Assembly: GCA_016763595.1 (NCBI GenBank)
Contig: JAESTN010000001.1
Location: 1 to 6,300 of the forward strand
Source: Flavobacteriaceae bacterium
GTDB lineage: Bacteria; Bacteroidota; Bacteroidia; Flavobacteriales; Flavobacteriaceae
Reading direction: 5' to 3'
DNA: 6,300 bases
Positions 1 to 6,281 of the stretch are shown one piece after another. The notes under the pieces were generated by a model. That model searched no databases. It worked only from the letters and a program-made list of their open reading frames with translations, and was not told the origin of the DNA. Position 1 is the first letter of the stretch; each line of letters begins with the position of its first letter. Made by a program: the position numbers and the translations under genes.

Positions 1-861
1 AAAGGGTTGGCAATACCTTTTAACGCATATCGAGGAGGTTTAAAATCTGCAAACAACTTAACTGGAGAAGCACAAAAATCAAACACCACTTTACTAAAGT
101 TTTATAAGTACTTAGCTCAGTTAAACCAAGAAGGACTGTCTTTTAGGTTAGAAGAGTTAAAGAATGATTTAGAGAACGGAATGTATTTTGATTCGTCGAT
201 TCCTCAAGGATATGGAGTTGGTAGTTCAGGAGCGTTAGTGGCTTCTGTTTATGACAAATATGCAACCAACAAAATAACCGTTTTAGAAAATTTAACGAGA
301 GATAAATTGTTGAGTTTGAAAGAAACTTTTAGTATTATGGAATCCTTTTTTCATGGTAAAAGTTCTGGTTTAGATCCTTTAAACAGTTATTTGAGTCTGC
401 CAATATTAATCAATTCAAAAACAAATATTGAACCCGCTGGAATTCCATCTCAAAAGGAAGGTAAAGGAGCGGTATTCTTATTAGATTCTGAAATGATTGG
501 AGAAACGGAGCCAATGGTAAACATCTTTATGAATAAGATGAAAAATGAAGGCTTCAGAAAAATGCTAGATGAAGAATTTGTTACCTACACAAATGCCTGT
601 ATAGACGATTTCTTACGTGGTAATGTAAAGTCTCTTTTTGGAAATGTAAAACAATTGTCTAAAATTGTTTTGAAAAACTTTAAACCAATGATTCCTGTAG
701 CTTTTCATAAAGTTTGGGAACATGGAATAAATACCAATGATTATTACTTGAAGCTTTGTGGTTCTGGTGGTGGTGGTTACATCTTAGGTTTTACCGAAGA
801 TTATGAAAAAGCAAAAGAAAAACTTCAAGATTATAAATTAGAATTGGTTTACAGATTTTAA
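1..861 (+). CDS. mvk: Mevalonate kinase-like GHMP kinase, 5'-truncated by the window edge
   Basis: This is a cytoplasmic GHMP-superfamily kinase, most likely ATP-dependent phosphorylation of mevalonate in the mevalonate route to isopentenyl diphosphate. The reading frame is open from base 1, and the visible part begins K-G-L-A-I-P-F. The TTG at base 7 is internal to the protein, and the true start lies upstream of the window, probably some 20-30 codons away. Counting the codon at base 1 as residue 1, the ATP-binding GHMP motif PQGYGVGSSGA is at 68-78. The segment with E114, H118-G119 and S122-G-L-D125 matches the Mg-binding Glu and catalytic Asp region of mevalonate kinases. The C-terminal glycine-rich motif CGSGGGG is at about 253-259. 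The UbiA gene follows after 18 nt, consistent with an isoprenoid cluster. Phosphomevalonate kinase or another GHMP kinase is the alternative; the superfamily assignment is firm, the exact substrate less so. Confidence 0.85.
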   Translation, partial: KGLAIPFNAYRGGLKSANNLTGEAQKSNTTLLKFYKYLAQLNQEGLSFRLEELKNDLENGMYFDSSIPQGYGVGSSGALVASVYDKYATNKITVLENLTRDKLLSLKETFSIMESFFHGKSSGLDPLNSYLSLPILINSKTNIEPAGIPSQKEGKGAVFLLDSEMIGETEPMVNIFMNKMKNEGFRKMLDEEFVTYTNACIDDFLRGNVKSLFGNVKQLSKIVLKNFKPMIPVAFHKVWEHGINTNDYYLKLCGSGGGGYILGFTEDYEKAKEKLQDYKLELVYRF

Positions 862-879
862 TAAACCAAGACTAGTAAA

Positions 880-1797
880 GTGAATAGTTCCAAACCCTTT
901 TCAATATTCTATAAACTATTAAGCTTACTTTCTGTAGTAAGAGGATATAATGTTTTAGTATTGGTGATTGCGCAGTATTTAGCGGCTTTATTTATTTTCT
1001 CACCAAGTAAATCATTGCGAATAGTAGTATTAGATTATAAGCTGTTCTTTATTGTTTTAGCATCCGTATTTGTGGTTTCTGCAGGTTATATTATAAATAA
1101 TTTCTATGATGTGAAAGCAGATAGAATTAATAGACCAATAAAAGCGCGTTTAGATCAGTATGTAAGTCAGAAAACCAAGCTTCAAATCTATTTTTTGTTC
1201 AATTTTTTAGGGTTTCTTTTCGGATGGTTTATTTCTTGGAGAGCAGCGCTGTTTTTTGGGGTTTATATTTTTGCTATTTGGTTGTACTCTCATAAATTAA
1301 AAAAACATCCTTTTATAGGACTGGTATCTGCTTCGGTATTAACAATTTCGCCATTTTTCGCCATTTTTGTCTACTATAAAAATTTCTCAAAAATAATTTT
1401 TGTCCATGCAACATTTTTATTCTTTGTTTTGTTGTTAAGACAGTTAATTAAAGATTTGGGAAATTTAAGAGGTGCAGTTGCAAACAATTATTCAACCTAT
1501 CCCGTTAAATATGGAGAAAGAAAAACAAGAAAATTGGGAATCTTCTTTATCCTTTTAACTTTTTTTCCGACATATATTTTAGTAAATTATCCATCTGTTG
1601 GTTACATGAAATATTATTTTTTAGTTTCAATTATTGCATTGGTTTTTATTGGGTATTTCTTGTGGAAATCGAACTTGAAAAGACACTATGTATTGTTGCA
1701 TAACATTTTAAAATTGATGCTTTTAGCTGGTATTTTGAGTTTACTTTTTATAGACCCTTCCATTCTGGTAGAAAGAGTAATTGATAAACTGAATTAA
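880..1797 (+). CDS. UbiA-family prenyltransferase (geranylgeranylglycerol-phosphate geranylgeranyltransferase-like)
   Basis: This 305-residue, strongly hydrophobic protein looks like a multi-pass integral membrane prenyltransferase that moves a polyprenyl chain from its diphosphate onto an acceptor. The Mg-diphosphate motif is N73-N-F-Y-D77-V-K-A-D81 followed by R-I-N-R-P (82-86), typical of UbiA and of the archaeal-type DGGGP-synthase branch. The second motif region is R187-Q-L-I-K-D192-L-G-N-L-R-G-A199 and then N-N-Y-S-T-Y-P. It aligns with the usual REIxKDxEN..GD pattern, but lacks several acidic residues. Helices are visible at roughly 20-40, 51-72, 100-118, 121-138, 147-166, 172-190, 217-234, 243-261 and 272-288. 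The start is GTG at 880: an in-frame TAA at 862-864 excludes an earlier start, and no ATG occurs until far into the gene. The mevalonate kinase ends 18 nt upstream, so the two are probably co-transcribed. Family certain, acceptor unknown; a quinone-pathway role is possible. Confidence 0.85.
   Translation: MNSSKPFSIFYKLLSLLSVVRGYNVLVLVIAQYLAALFIFSPSKSLRIVVLDYKLFFIVLASVFVVSAGYIINNFYDVKADRINRPIKARLDQYVSQKTKLQIYFLFNFLGFLFGWFISWRAALFFGVYIFAIWLYSHKLKKHPFIGLVSASVLTISPFFAIFVYYKNFSKIIFVHATFLFFVLLLRQLIKDLGNLRGAVANNYSTYPVKYGERKTRKLGIFFILLTFFPTYILVNYPSVGYMKYYFLVSIIALVFIGYFLWKSNLKRHYVLLHNILKLMLLAGILSLLFIDPSILVERVIDKLN
1347..1366. repeat. Tandem 10-bp direct repeat inside the UbiA gene
   Basis: The unit TTCGCCATTT occurs twice in a row (1347-1356 and 1357-1366) and is followed by a further TT. 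It codes for part of a membrane helix (around residues 157-163, S-P-F-F-A-I-F). The unit is not a multiple of three, so gain or loss of one copy would shift the frame. The frame as read keeps the family motifs on both sides, so the present state is the functional one. It may be chance in low-complexity hydrophobic coding sequence. Confidence 0.6.
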
Positions 1798-1813
1798 ATC
1801 AAATATTTAACAG

Positions 1814-1821
1814 TATCTTTG
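1814..1821 (+). promoter_or_regulatory. Predicted Bacteroidetes-type promoter (-7 element) for the pseudouridine synthase
   Basis: TATCTTTG matches the flavobacterial -7 consensus TAnnTTTG and is followed by C, as is common. It sits in the 40-nt gap between the UbiA stop and the ATG at 1838, so the predicted transcript would start near 1826-1828 with a leader of only about 10-12 nt. No good -33 TTG is seen at the usual 17-23 nt distance; a TTG at 1781-1783 is about 30 nt away, which is too far, so the promoter rests on the -7 box alone. It suggests that this gene can be expressed apart from the isoprenoid genes upstream. Confidence 0.55.
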
Positions 1822-1837
1822 CCGAAAATTTATTATA

Positions 1838-2674
1838 ATGAGTGCAAGTAGAGACTCGTCGAGAGGACGACAAAGTGGAGACAATAGTGGAAGCAATAGT
1901 GGTTTCCAAGGAAAAAAGAAAAAAGAGTATAAAAAAATCAAAGCGACTCCGCAAGCTGATCCTGCTGCTGGTATTCGTTTAAACAAATACATTTCAAATT
2001 CTGGAGTTTCTTCAAGAAGAGAAGCAGATAAATATATTGCTTCAGGGAATGTTACCATTAACGGAAAAGTAATTACAGAAATGGGCTTTAAAGTAATGCC
2101 TGGTGATGAAGTTCGTTTTGATGGTACTTCTATTTCTCCTGAAGAAAAGAAATACATCTTATTAAACAAGCCTAAGAATTACATTACTACCATGGATGAT
2201 GAGAGAGGTAGAAAAACGGTAATGGACTTGATTGTAAATGCGACAAAAGAACGTGTGTATCCTGTTGGAAGATTAGACAGAAATACGACTGGTTTGTTGT
2301 TGTTTACAAACGATGGAGATTTAGCCAAGAAGTTAACACACCCAAAACATAACATTCAGAAACTATACCATGCTTCTCTAGATAATAAGTTTGCAGTGAA
2401 AGATTTGCATAAAATTAGAGACGAGGTAATTATTGAAGGACGAAAAGTTTTTATTGATGAAGTTGATTATGTAATTGGAGAGTCTAAGACAGAAGTCGGA
2501 ATTAAGATTCATTCTGGTCGTAATAGAATTGTTCGTAAAATATTTGAAAACTTTGGTTATAAAGTTGTAAAACTAGACCGTGTGCTCTTTGCAGGTTTGA
2601 CTAAAAAGAACCTACCTAGAGGACGTTATAGAGAATTAACAGAACAAGAAGTAAATACGCTTCATATGTTATAG
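1838..2674 (+). CDS. rluB: Ribosomal large subunit pseudouridine synthase, RluB/RsuA family
   Basis: This 278-residue protein isomerises a uridine in rRNA to pseudouridine; RluB members act on 23S rRNA near the peptidyl transferase centre. Residues 1-45 are a low-complexity tail rich in Ser, Gly, Arg and then Lys (KKKKEYKKIK at 26-35), likely disordered and RNA-binding, a common addition in Bacteroidetes homologues. An S4 RNA-binding domain follows at about 46-95 (IRLNKYISNSGVSSRREAD). The catalytic domain carries VGRLDRNTTGLLLFTNDG at 143-160, with D147 as the catalytic Asp in the family GRLD motif. The C-terminal part holds the family-typical HSGRNRIVRKIFE segment. The ATG at 1838 is chosen because it lies just after a -7 promoter box and no convincing Shine-Dalgarno is present. 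The TAG stop lies within the arm of the downstream terminator palindrome. RluE, RluF or RsuA specificity cannot be excluded, but length and motifs favour RluB. Confidence 0.92.
   Translation: MSASRDSSRGRQSGDNSGSNSGFQGKKKKEYKKIKATPQADPAAGIRLNKYISNSGVSSRREADKYIASGNVTINGKVITEMGFKVMPGDEVRFDGTSISPEEKKYILLNKPKNYITTMDDERGRKTVMDLIVNATKERVYPVGRLDRNTTGLLLFTNDGDLAKKLTHPKHNIQKLYHASLDNKFAVKDLHKIRDEVIIEGRKVFIDEVDYVIGESKTEVGIKIHSGRNRIVRKIFENFGYKVVKLDRVLFAGLTKKNLPRGRYRELTEQEVNTLHML
1882..1902. repeat. Short direct repeat in the disordered 5' part of the pseudouridine synthase gene
   Basis: CAATAGTGG occurs at 1882-1890 and again at 1894-1902, a 12-nt period that keeps the reading frame and encodes the repeated Asn-Ser-Gly of the N-terminal tail. 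A degenerate copy (CAAAGTGG) lies just upstream at about 1870. This looks like slippage-driven expansion of an unconstrained tail. Confidence 0.55.
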
Positions 2675-2715
2675 ACAAAAAAAAGCCAGCTAATTAGCTG
2701 GCTTTTTTTGTCTAT
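2671..2715. terminator. Bidirectional intrinsic terminator between convergent rluB and hutG
   Basis: The core GCCAGCTAATTAGCTGGC (2685-2702) is a perfect palindrome. It is flanked by eight A (2677-2684) and seven T (2703-2709), then by complementary ATAGAC (2671-2676) and GTCTAT (2710-2715). The full arms give 22 paired bases with a single unpaired A. The U-tract follows the GC-rich stem when read from either strand, so it should stop transcription of both gene groups. Only 37 nt separate the two coding regions, and each stop codon lies in an outer arm. Confidence 0.92.
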
Positions 2716-3695
2716 TGATCTTCTAATTTCATCACTATAAAATCCACCAATTTAGCCGCTAAATTTGCAGTGATGTCATCTCTGTCTAATGTTGGGTTTA
2801 ACTCTGCAATATCACAGGATATTACTTTCTTACTATCAAATAGAAAATGCAGCATTTTAAAAACAAAATACGGTGTAAATCCTAATGGAGAAGGAGCACT
2901 TACTCCTGGTGCATAAGCAGATGAAAATCCGTCCATGTCAATAGTGATATACAAATGATCACAAGAGTCAATTATAGGTTGTAAGCGTTCTTGTAACGCC
3001 GTTAATTCTTCTTTAGAAGACTCACAATCATAATTAAGAGCAAAATGAATATTGTCATCTTTAGCAATATCAAAAAGTTCTTTGGTATTTGATTGTCTTT
3101 GAATTCCAATGGCGAAATATTCTACATTGTCAAATTCATTTAGAATCTGATTAAAGGGAGTTCCAGAATTTGATTTTTTATCAACTGGACGTAAATCAAA
3201 ATGAGCATCAAAATTTATAATTCCAATTTTTTTATCAGAATCCCTATTAACAGCCTTGTGAATCCCTTTAAAATGACCGTAAGACATGTCATGCCCGCCG
3301 CCAATAGCTATTGGGAAAATAGTATTAGAAATGAAAGCTTCAATGGTGTTTGCAAACCCGTTTTGACATCCTTCCATATCCTCATCGATACAAATGATAT
3401 TTCCAAAATCAGCCACTTTTTTTTTGTCAAAATGTATTGGAAGTTTTGCTAAACGCTCTCTTAACACTGTTGGTCCTTGTTTGGCGCCAACTCTCCCTAA
3501 GTTTCTTCGAACTCCTTCATCACATACATAGCCTATTAAGGCAATGTCTGTGTTTTTTGTGCCAATGTCTTTAATGTCAAACAATTCTATTTCTTGGTAC
3601 CAATATTGTTTGCCAATATCTGGATTGGATTTTCTCCCTGTCCAATATATTTTCTGTGCAGATTGATAATCTACATTTAATAATTTTAATTCCAT
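2712..3695 (-). CDS. hutG: Formimidoylglutamase (arginase/ureohydrolase family)
   Basis: This is the predicted last step of cytoplasmic histidine degradation: hydrolysis of N-formimidoyl-L-glutamate to L-glutamate and formamide with a binuclear Mn centre. The 327-residue protein has the full set of ureohydrolase metal-ligand motifs: GGGHDMS with H135, FDAHFDLR with D163, H165 and D167, and TIDMDGFSSAYAPGVSAPSP with D253 and D255. The DMDGFSSAYAPG form, in place of the DxDxxDPxxAPG of true arginases, is the reason for calling formimidoylglutamase rather than arginase or agmatinase. The position downstream of imidazolonepropionase in the same operon supports this strongly. It starts with ATG at 3695, 2 nt after the TAA of the preceding membrane-anchor gene, so translation is probably coupled or reinitiated. 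It is the last gene of the operon and ends in the arm of the bidirectional terminator. No residue expected for metal binding is missing. Confidence 0.9.
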   Translation of the reverse strand: MELKLLNVDYQSAQKIYWTGRKSNPDIGKQYWYQEIELFDIKDIGTKNTDIALIGYVCDEGVRRNLGRVGAKQGPTVLRERLAKLPIHFDKKKVADFGNIICIDEDMEGCQNGFANTIEAFISNTIFPIAIGGGHDMSYGHFKGIHKAVNRDSDKKIGIINFDAHFDLRPVDKKSNSGTPFNQILNEFDNVEYFAIGIQRQSNTKELFDIAKDDNIHFALNYDCESSKEELTALQERLQPIIDSCDHLYITIDMDGFSSAYAPGVSAPSPLGFTPYFVFKMLHFLFDSKKVISCDIAELNPTLDRDDITANLAAKLVDFIVMKLEDQ

Positions 3696-3697
3696 TT

Positions 3698-4309
3698 TTA
3701 GTTGAACAATTTATATTGTCCTTTTAGTTTTATAATGATTGTAATTTCTTTAGTGCTTAAGTTTTTAAAATACCAACCGTGTTTTCCTTTAAAAGGAGCT
3801 GTAAAAGTACCTCCCATATTATTAGAATAGGCAACAGTATAGCTTTCATAAAACACCTCTTTTGGTGGGTTTTTCTCTTCAACTTCTCCATGAAAATCTA
3901 AAAATACAATCTCTTTGTTTAGAGAATACCATTCGTACTTTGTGCTTCCATATTTTAACATTTTCACTTTATATTCGATCCCTTTTTTAGCAGGGATTTT
4001 TACAGTAATACTATCTTGAATGATATCAAACTGTTTTTCTGAAGCAGGGTTGTTCGCTTCTACAGGTTTTGTAATACTTGATGGAGAACCAACATCTTTT
4101 AATGCTATTTTTTTAAAATTTAATTGATTGGTGTTTTCTTTTATATATAATCTACTAAAACCAAAAAGGTTTCCTGTTCCTAAAGGATCTTTGCCATATT
4201 CGGCTGGTAAAACAGCAATAATAAATACAAGTATTCCAATAATAAAAGCGATACTAACTGATTTTAGTACTTGTTTTTTACGAACGACAACTTGATTATT
4301 TTGTTCCAT
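3698..4309 (-). CDS. Membrane-anchored extracytoplasmic protein, probable partner of the HupE-like protein
   Basis: This 203-residue protein has a short basic cytoplasmic N-terminus, one transmembrane segment at about 16-34 and an extracytoplasmic C-terminal domain of some 165 residues. Directly after the membrane segment is LPAEYGKDP (34-42). The domain contains a charged linker (60-95), a beta-rich part with W127, a DFHGE motif at 138-142 and a conserved-looking G-K-H-G-W-Y-F-K-N motif (175-183). From memory, this layout (LPAEYG after the helix, then a D-x-H-G-x motif, then G-x-HGW) resembles proteins annotated only as 'transmembrane anchor protein' that occur next to HupE/UreJ-like genes in other bacteria. 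H140 and H177 with nearby acidic residues could bind metal, but this is a guess. The gene lies 4 nt after the HupE-like gene and 2 nt before hutG. No biochemical function is known to me. Confidence 0.75.
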   Translation of the reverse strand: MEQNNQVVVRKKQVLKSVSIAFIIGILVFIIAVLPAEYGKDPLGTGNLFGFSRLYIKENTNQLNFKKIALKDVGSPSSITKPVEANNPASEKQFDIIQDSITVKIPAKKGIEYKVKMLKYGSTKYEWYSLNKEIVFLDFHGEVEEKNPPKEVFYESYTVAYSNNMGGTFTAPFKGKHGWYFKNLSTKEITIIIKLKGQYKLFN

Positions 4310-4313
4310 TGAT

Positions 4314-5000
4314 TTAGTTTAAAAAATATCCGGTTAATTGAAAAGCCAACAGTAAAAAACCTGCAGCCATTAATACTGTATTGGTGATTTTTGAGAACTT
4401 CATAAAGCTTTTATGTCTTCTCCAAAAATCAAAGAGTATGAGTACAACTCCTAAGGCTAAAAATTGTCCTATCTCAACGCCTAGATTAAATCCCAAAAGA
4501 TTTACCAATAGCCCCTCTTTATCAAATTTAAACTCTTGTAGTTTGGTTGCCAACCCAAAACCATGAAACAATCCGAAAATTAAAACAGCGATTTTTGTAT
4601 TGGGTTGTTTCCCAAAGATTTGTTTAAACCCACCAAGGTTGTCAAAGCCTTTATATATAATTGAAGCTGCTATAATCGCATCAATTAAATATGAGTTTAC
4701 CTGTATATCAGATAAAACGCCAAACAGTAATGTTGCACTATGTCCTAAGGTGAAAAAACTGATGTATATGAGTATCTCCTTCTTTTTATAAAGAAAAAAG
4801 ATCACTCCAATTAAGAACAATAAATGATCGTAACCCGTTATCATGTGTTTGGCTCCAATATAAAGAAACGGACCAAAGGCAATTCCTTTATTTCCTGCTA
4901 AAAAAGCTTGCGTAGCATCATCAACTCCATGCGCAAACATGGTGGCAGAGAGTGTACAAAAAACGGTAAATAAAAAGAGTTTTTTATACTTTAATTTCAT
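4314..5000 (-). CDS. HupE/UreJ-like membrane protein (putative metal permease)
   Basis: This 228-residue protein has a signal peptide (basic MKLKYKK, hydrophobic 8-20, likely cleavage after A23 to give a mature N-terminus starting His-Gly) and then about six transmembrane helices (near 42-70, 76-95, 104-118, 136-152, 165-190 and 206-226). The first helix has H52-x5-D58-H59, the HX5DH signature reported for HupE nickel permeases. Further conserved polar residues are T84-L-G-H87-S, F145-H146-G147-F-G and N172-L-G-V-E176-I-G-Q179. These fit the HupE/UreJ branch usually annotated without a known substrate. Characterised HupE proteins move nickel or cobalt; substrate here is unknown. The ATG overlaps the hutI TGA (ATGA, 4997-5000), and the anchor-protein gene follows 4 nt downstream, so it is translated as part of the hut operon. 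No hydrogenase or urease gene is visible. Confidence 0.85.
   Translation of the reverse strand: MKLKYKKLFLFTVFCTLSATMFAHGVDDATQAFLAGNKGIAFGPFLYIGAKHMITGYDHLLFLIGVIFFLYKKKEILIYISFFTLGHSATLLFGVLSDIQVNSYLIDAIIAASIIYKGFDNLGGFKQIFGKQPNTKIAVLIFGLFHGFGLATKLQEFKFDKEGLLVNLLGFNLGVEIGQFLALGVVLILFDFWRRHKSFMKFSKITNTVLMAAGFLLLAFQLTGYFLN
4997..5000 (-). promoter_or_regulatory. ATGA stop/start overlap coupling hutI and the HupE-like gene
   Basis: Read on the minus strand, bases 5000 to 4997 are ATGA: the ATG starts the HupE-like gene and the TGA ends hutI. Such an overlap normally means translational coupling, so the membrane gene is expressed in step with the histidine-pathway enzyme. Confidence 0.85.
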
Positions 5001-6232
5001 GACTCAATTCCTTTTAAATACACTTTTTCTATTTGATTCACACCAAAAGAATATGGAATAAATCCGTAGGAATTGATTGGCTTGGTCAAAATTAAATTCG
5101 CTTGTTTTCCTTTTGTGATCGATCCAACTTTATGTTCTAACCCCATGGCATATGCGCCGTTTATTGTTGCTGCATTGATGGCTTCTTCTGGTGTCATTTT
5201 CATTTTGATACATGCCGTAGAAACTACAAAGTTCATGTTTCCAGATGGTGTAGAGCCTGGATTGAAATCTGTTGCCAATGCCAATGGTAAACCTGCATCA
5301 ATCATTTTACGAGCGGGTGTATATGGAATGCTTAAAAAATACGAACAACTTGGCAATGCAACAGGCATCGTTGTAGTGTTTTGGAGCGAAGCGATATCTT
5401 CATCACGCATTTCTTCTAAATGATCTACAGACAATGCATTGTATTTAATTCCTGCTTGAACTCCGCCGATTGCCGTAAATTGATTGACGTGAATTTTTGG
5501 TATCAATCCATATTTTTTACCTGCTTCTAAGATGAGTTCAGTATCCGCAACAGTGAAATACCCTGTTTCACAAAAGATGTCTATATATTCTGCTAAATCC
5601 TCTTCCGCTACTTTTGGTAAAACATCATTGATTAGCATTTCTAAATAGCCATCTTTATTGTTTTTGTATTCTTTTGGTACCGCATGTGCCCCTAAAAAGG
5701 TGGCTTTAATTGGGATGGAGTAGTTTTCTTTTAACCGTTTAATAACGCGCAACATTTTTAGCTCTGCATCTACCGTTAAACCGTAACCAGATTTAATTTC
5801 TACTGCTCCAGTTCCTAACGATATTACTTCTTCTAATCGCGCTTTACTTTGTTGGTATAAATCTTCTTCAGAAGTTGCTTGCAGTTTCTTCGCAGAGTTT
5901 AAAATTCCACCTCCATTATTGGCAATTTCTTCATAGGATAAACCATTGATTCTGTCTACAAATTCACCCTCTCTGTTTCCTGCATATACAATGTGGGTAT
6001 GAGAATCGCACCAAGAAGGTAAGATCATTTTTCCTGTCGAATCAATTACCTTAGAGAAGCTGTTGTTTGGGCAATTATCCATAGCTCCAAAATCAGCAAT
6101 TAAACCGTTTTCAACCACTAAAAAAGCGTTTTTAATAGTTGGCAATTCGCTCATTTCTTTCCCAGAAAGAAAGGATACAGCTTCCGTTCTAACCTGAATC
6201 AATTCTTTGATGTTTTTAAATAGTGTAGCCAT
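4997..6232 (-). CDS. hutI: Imidazolonepropionase
   Basis: This enzyme of the amidohydrolase superfamily opens the ring of 4-imidazolone-5-propionate to give N-formimidoyl-L-glutamate, the third step of cytoplasmic histidine degradation. At 411 residues it is full length for the family. The metal-binding His pair is in CDSHTHIVYAGNRE (H78 and H80). Other hallmarks are EIKSGYGLTVDAELKML from 145, GAHAVP with H183, HVNQFTAIGG with H248, VDHLEE with H271, and ALATDFNPGSTPSGNM with the metal ligand D322. The position three after H248 is Gln (Q251), where some homologues have Glu; the Gln form is familiar in other HutI proteins. The ATG at 6232 follows an AT-rich leader without Shine-Dalgarno, 41 nt beyond a predicted -7 promoter box. 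It is the first gene of the operon that includes the HupE-like gene, the anchor-protein gene and hutG. hutH and hutU are not seen and must be elsewhere if the pathway is complete. Confidence 0.95.
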   Translation of the reverse strand: MATLFKNIKELIQVRTEAVSFLSGKEMSELPTIKNAFLVVENGLIADFGAMDNCPNNSFSKVIDSTGKMILPSWCDSHTHIVYAGNREGEFVDRINGLSYEEIANNGGGILNSAKKLQATSEEDLYQQSKARLEEVISLGTGAVEIKSGYGLTVDAELKMLRVIKRLKENYSIPIKATFLGAHAVPKEYKNNKDGYLEMLINDVLPKVAEEDLAEYIDIFCETGYFTVADTELILEAGKKYGLIPKIHVNQFTAIGGVQAGIKYNALSVDHLEEMRDEDIASLQNTTTMPVALPSCSYFLSIPYTPARKMIDAGLPLALATDFNPGSTPSGNMNFVVSTACIKMKMTPEEAINAATINGAYAMGLEHKVGSITKGKQANLILTKPINSYGFIPYSFGVNQIEKVYLKGIES

Positions 6233-6273
6233 TAAAATAAGTTGTTTAACAATTCGTCTTTTACAAGATTTGG

Positions 6274-6281
6274 CAAAGTTA
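6274..6281 (-). promoter_or_regulatory. Predicted Bacteroidetes-type promoter (-7 element) for the hutI operon
   Basis: On the minus strand the sequence is TAACTTTGCC, matching the flavobacterial -7 consensus TAnnTTTG. It would start transcription near 6267-6269 and give a leader of about 35 nt before the ATG at 6232. The -33 element would lie at or past the right edge of the window and cannot be judged. No other TAnnTTTG box was found in front of the three downstream genes, which fits a single four-gene transcript. Confidence 0.6.

Noticed and set aside
7..9. TTG at base 7 as the start of the mevalonate kinase
   Set aside because: The frame is open to the window edge, and the protein starting here would lack the N-terminal strand of GHMP kinases; the visible part is best read as a truncated gene.
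1781..1783. TTG as a -33 element for the promoter at 1814
   Set aside because: The spacing of about 30 nt is outside the 17-23 nt range usual for Bacteroidetes promoters.
1807..2169. Open frame of 120 codons on the minus strand
   Set aside because: It lies antisense within the well supported pseudouridine synthase gene and its translation shows no family features; it is a shadow frame.
3201..3452. Open frame of 83 codons on the plus strand inside hutG
   Set aside because: It is antisense to the conserved metal-binding region of hutG, has no promoter or recognisable motif, and is explained by the coding constraint of the other strand.
4381..4791. Two short plus-strand open frames opposite the HupE-like gene
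   Set aside because: They are antisense to conserved membrane helices, without start-site signals or recognisable domains.
4954..4960. Cys15 of the HupE-like protein as a lipoprotein attachment site
   Set aside because: The residues before it (T-V-F-C) do not fit a lipobox, and a signal-peptidase I type cleavage after A23 fits better.
5073..5423. Open frame of 116 codons on the plus strand opposite hutI
   Set aside because: It is antisense to conserved HutI motifs, including the ATDFNPG region, and shows no independent sign of coding.
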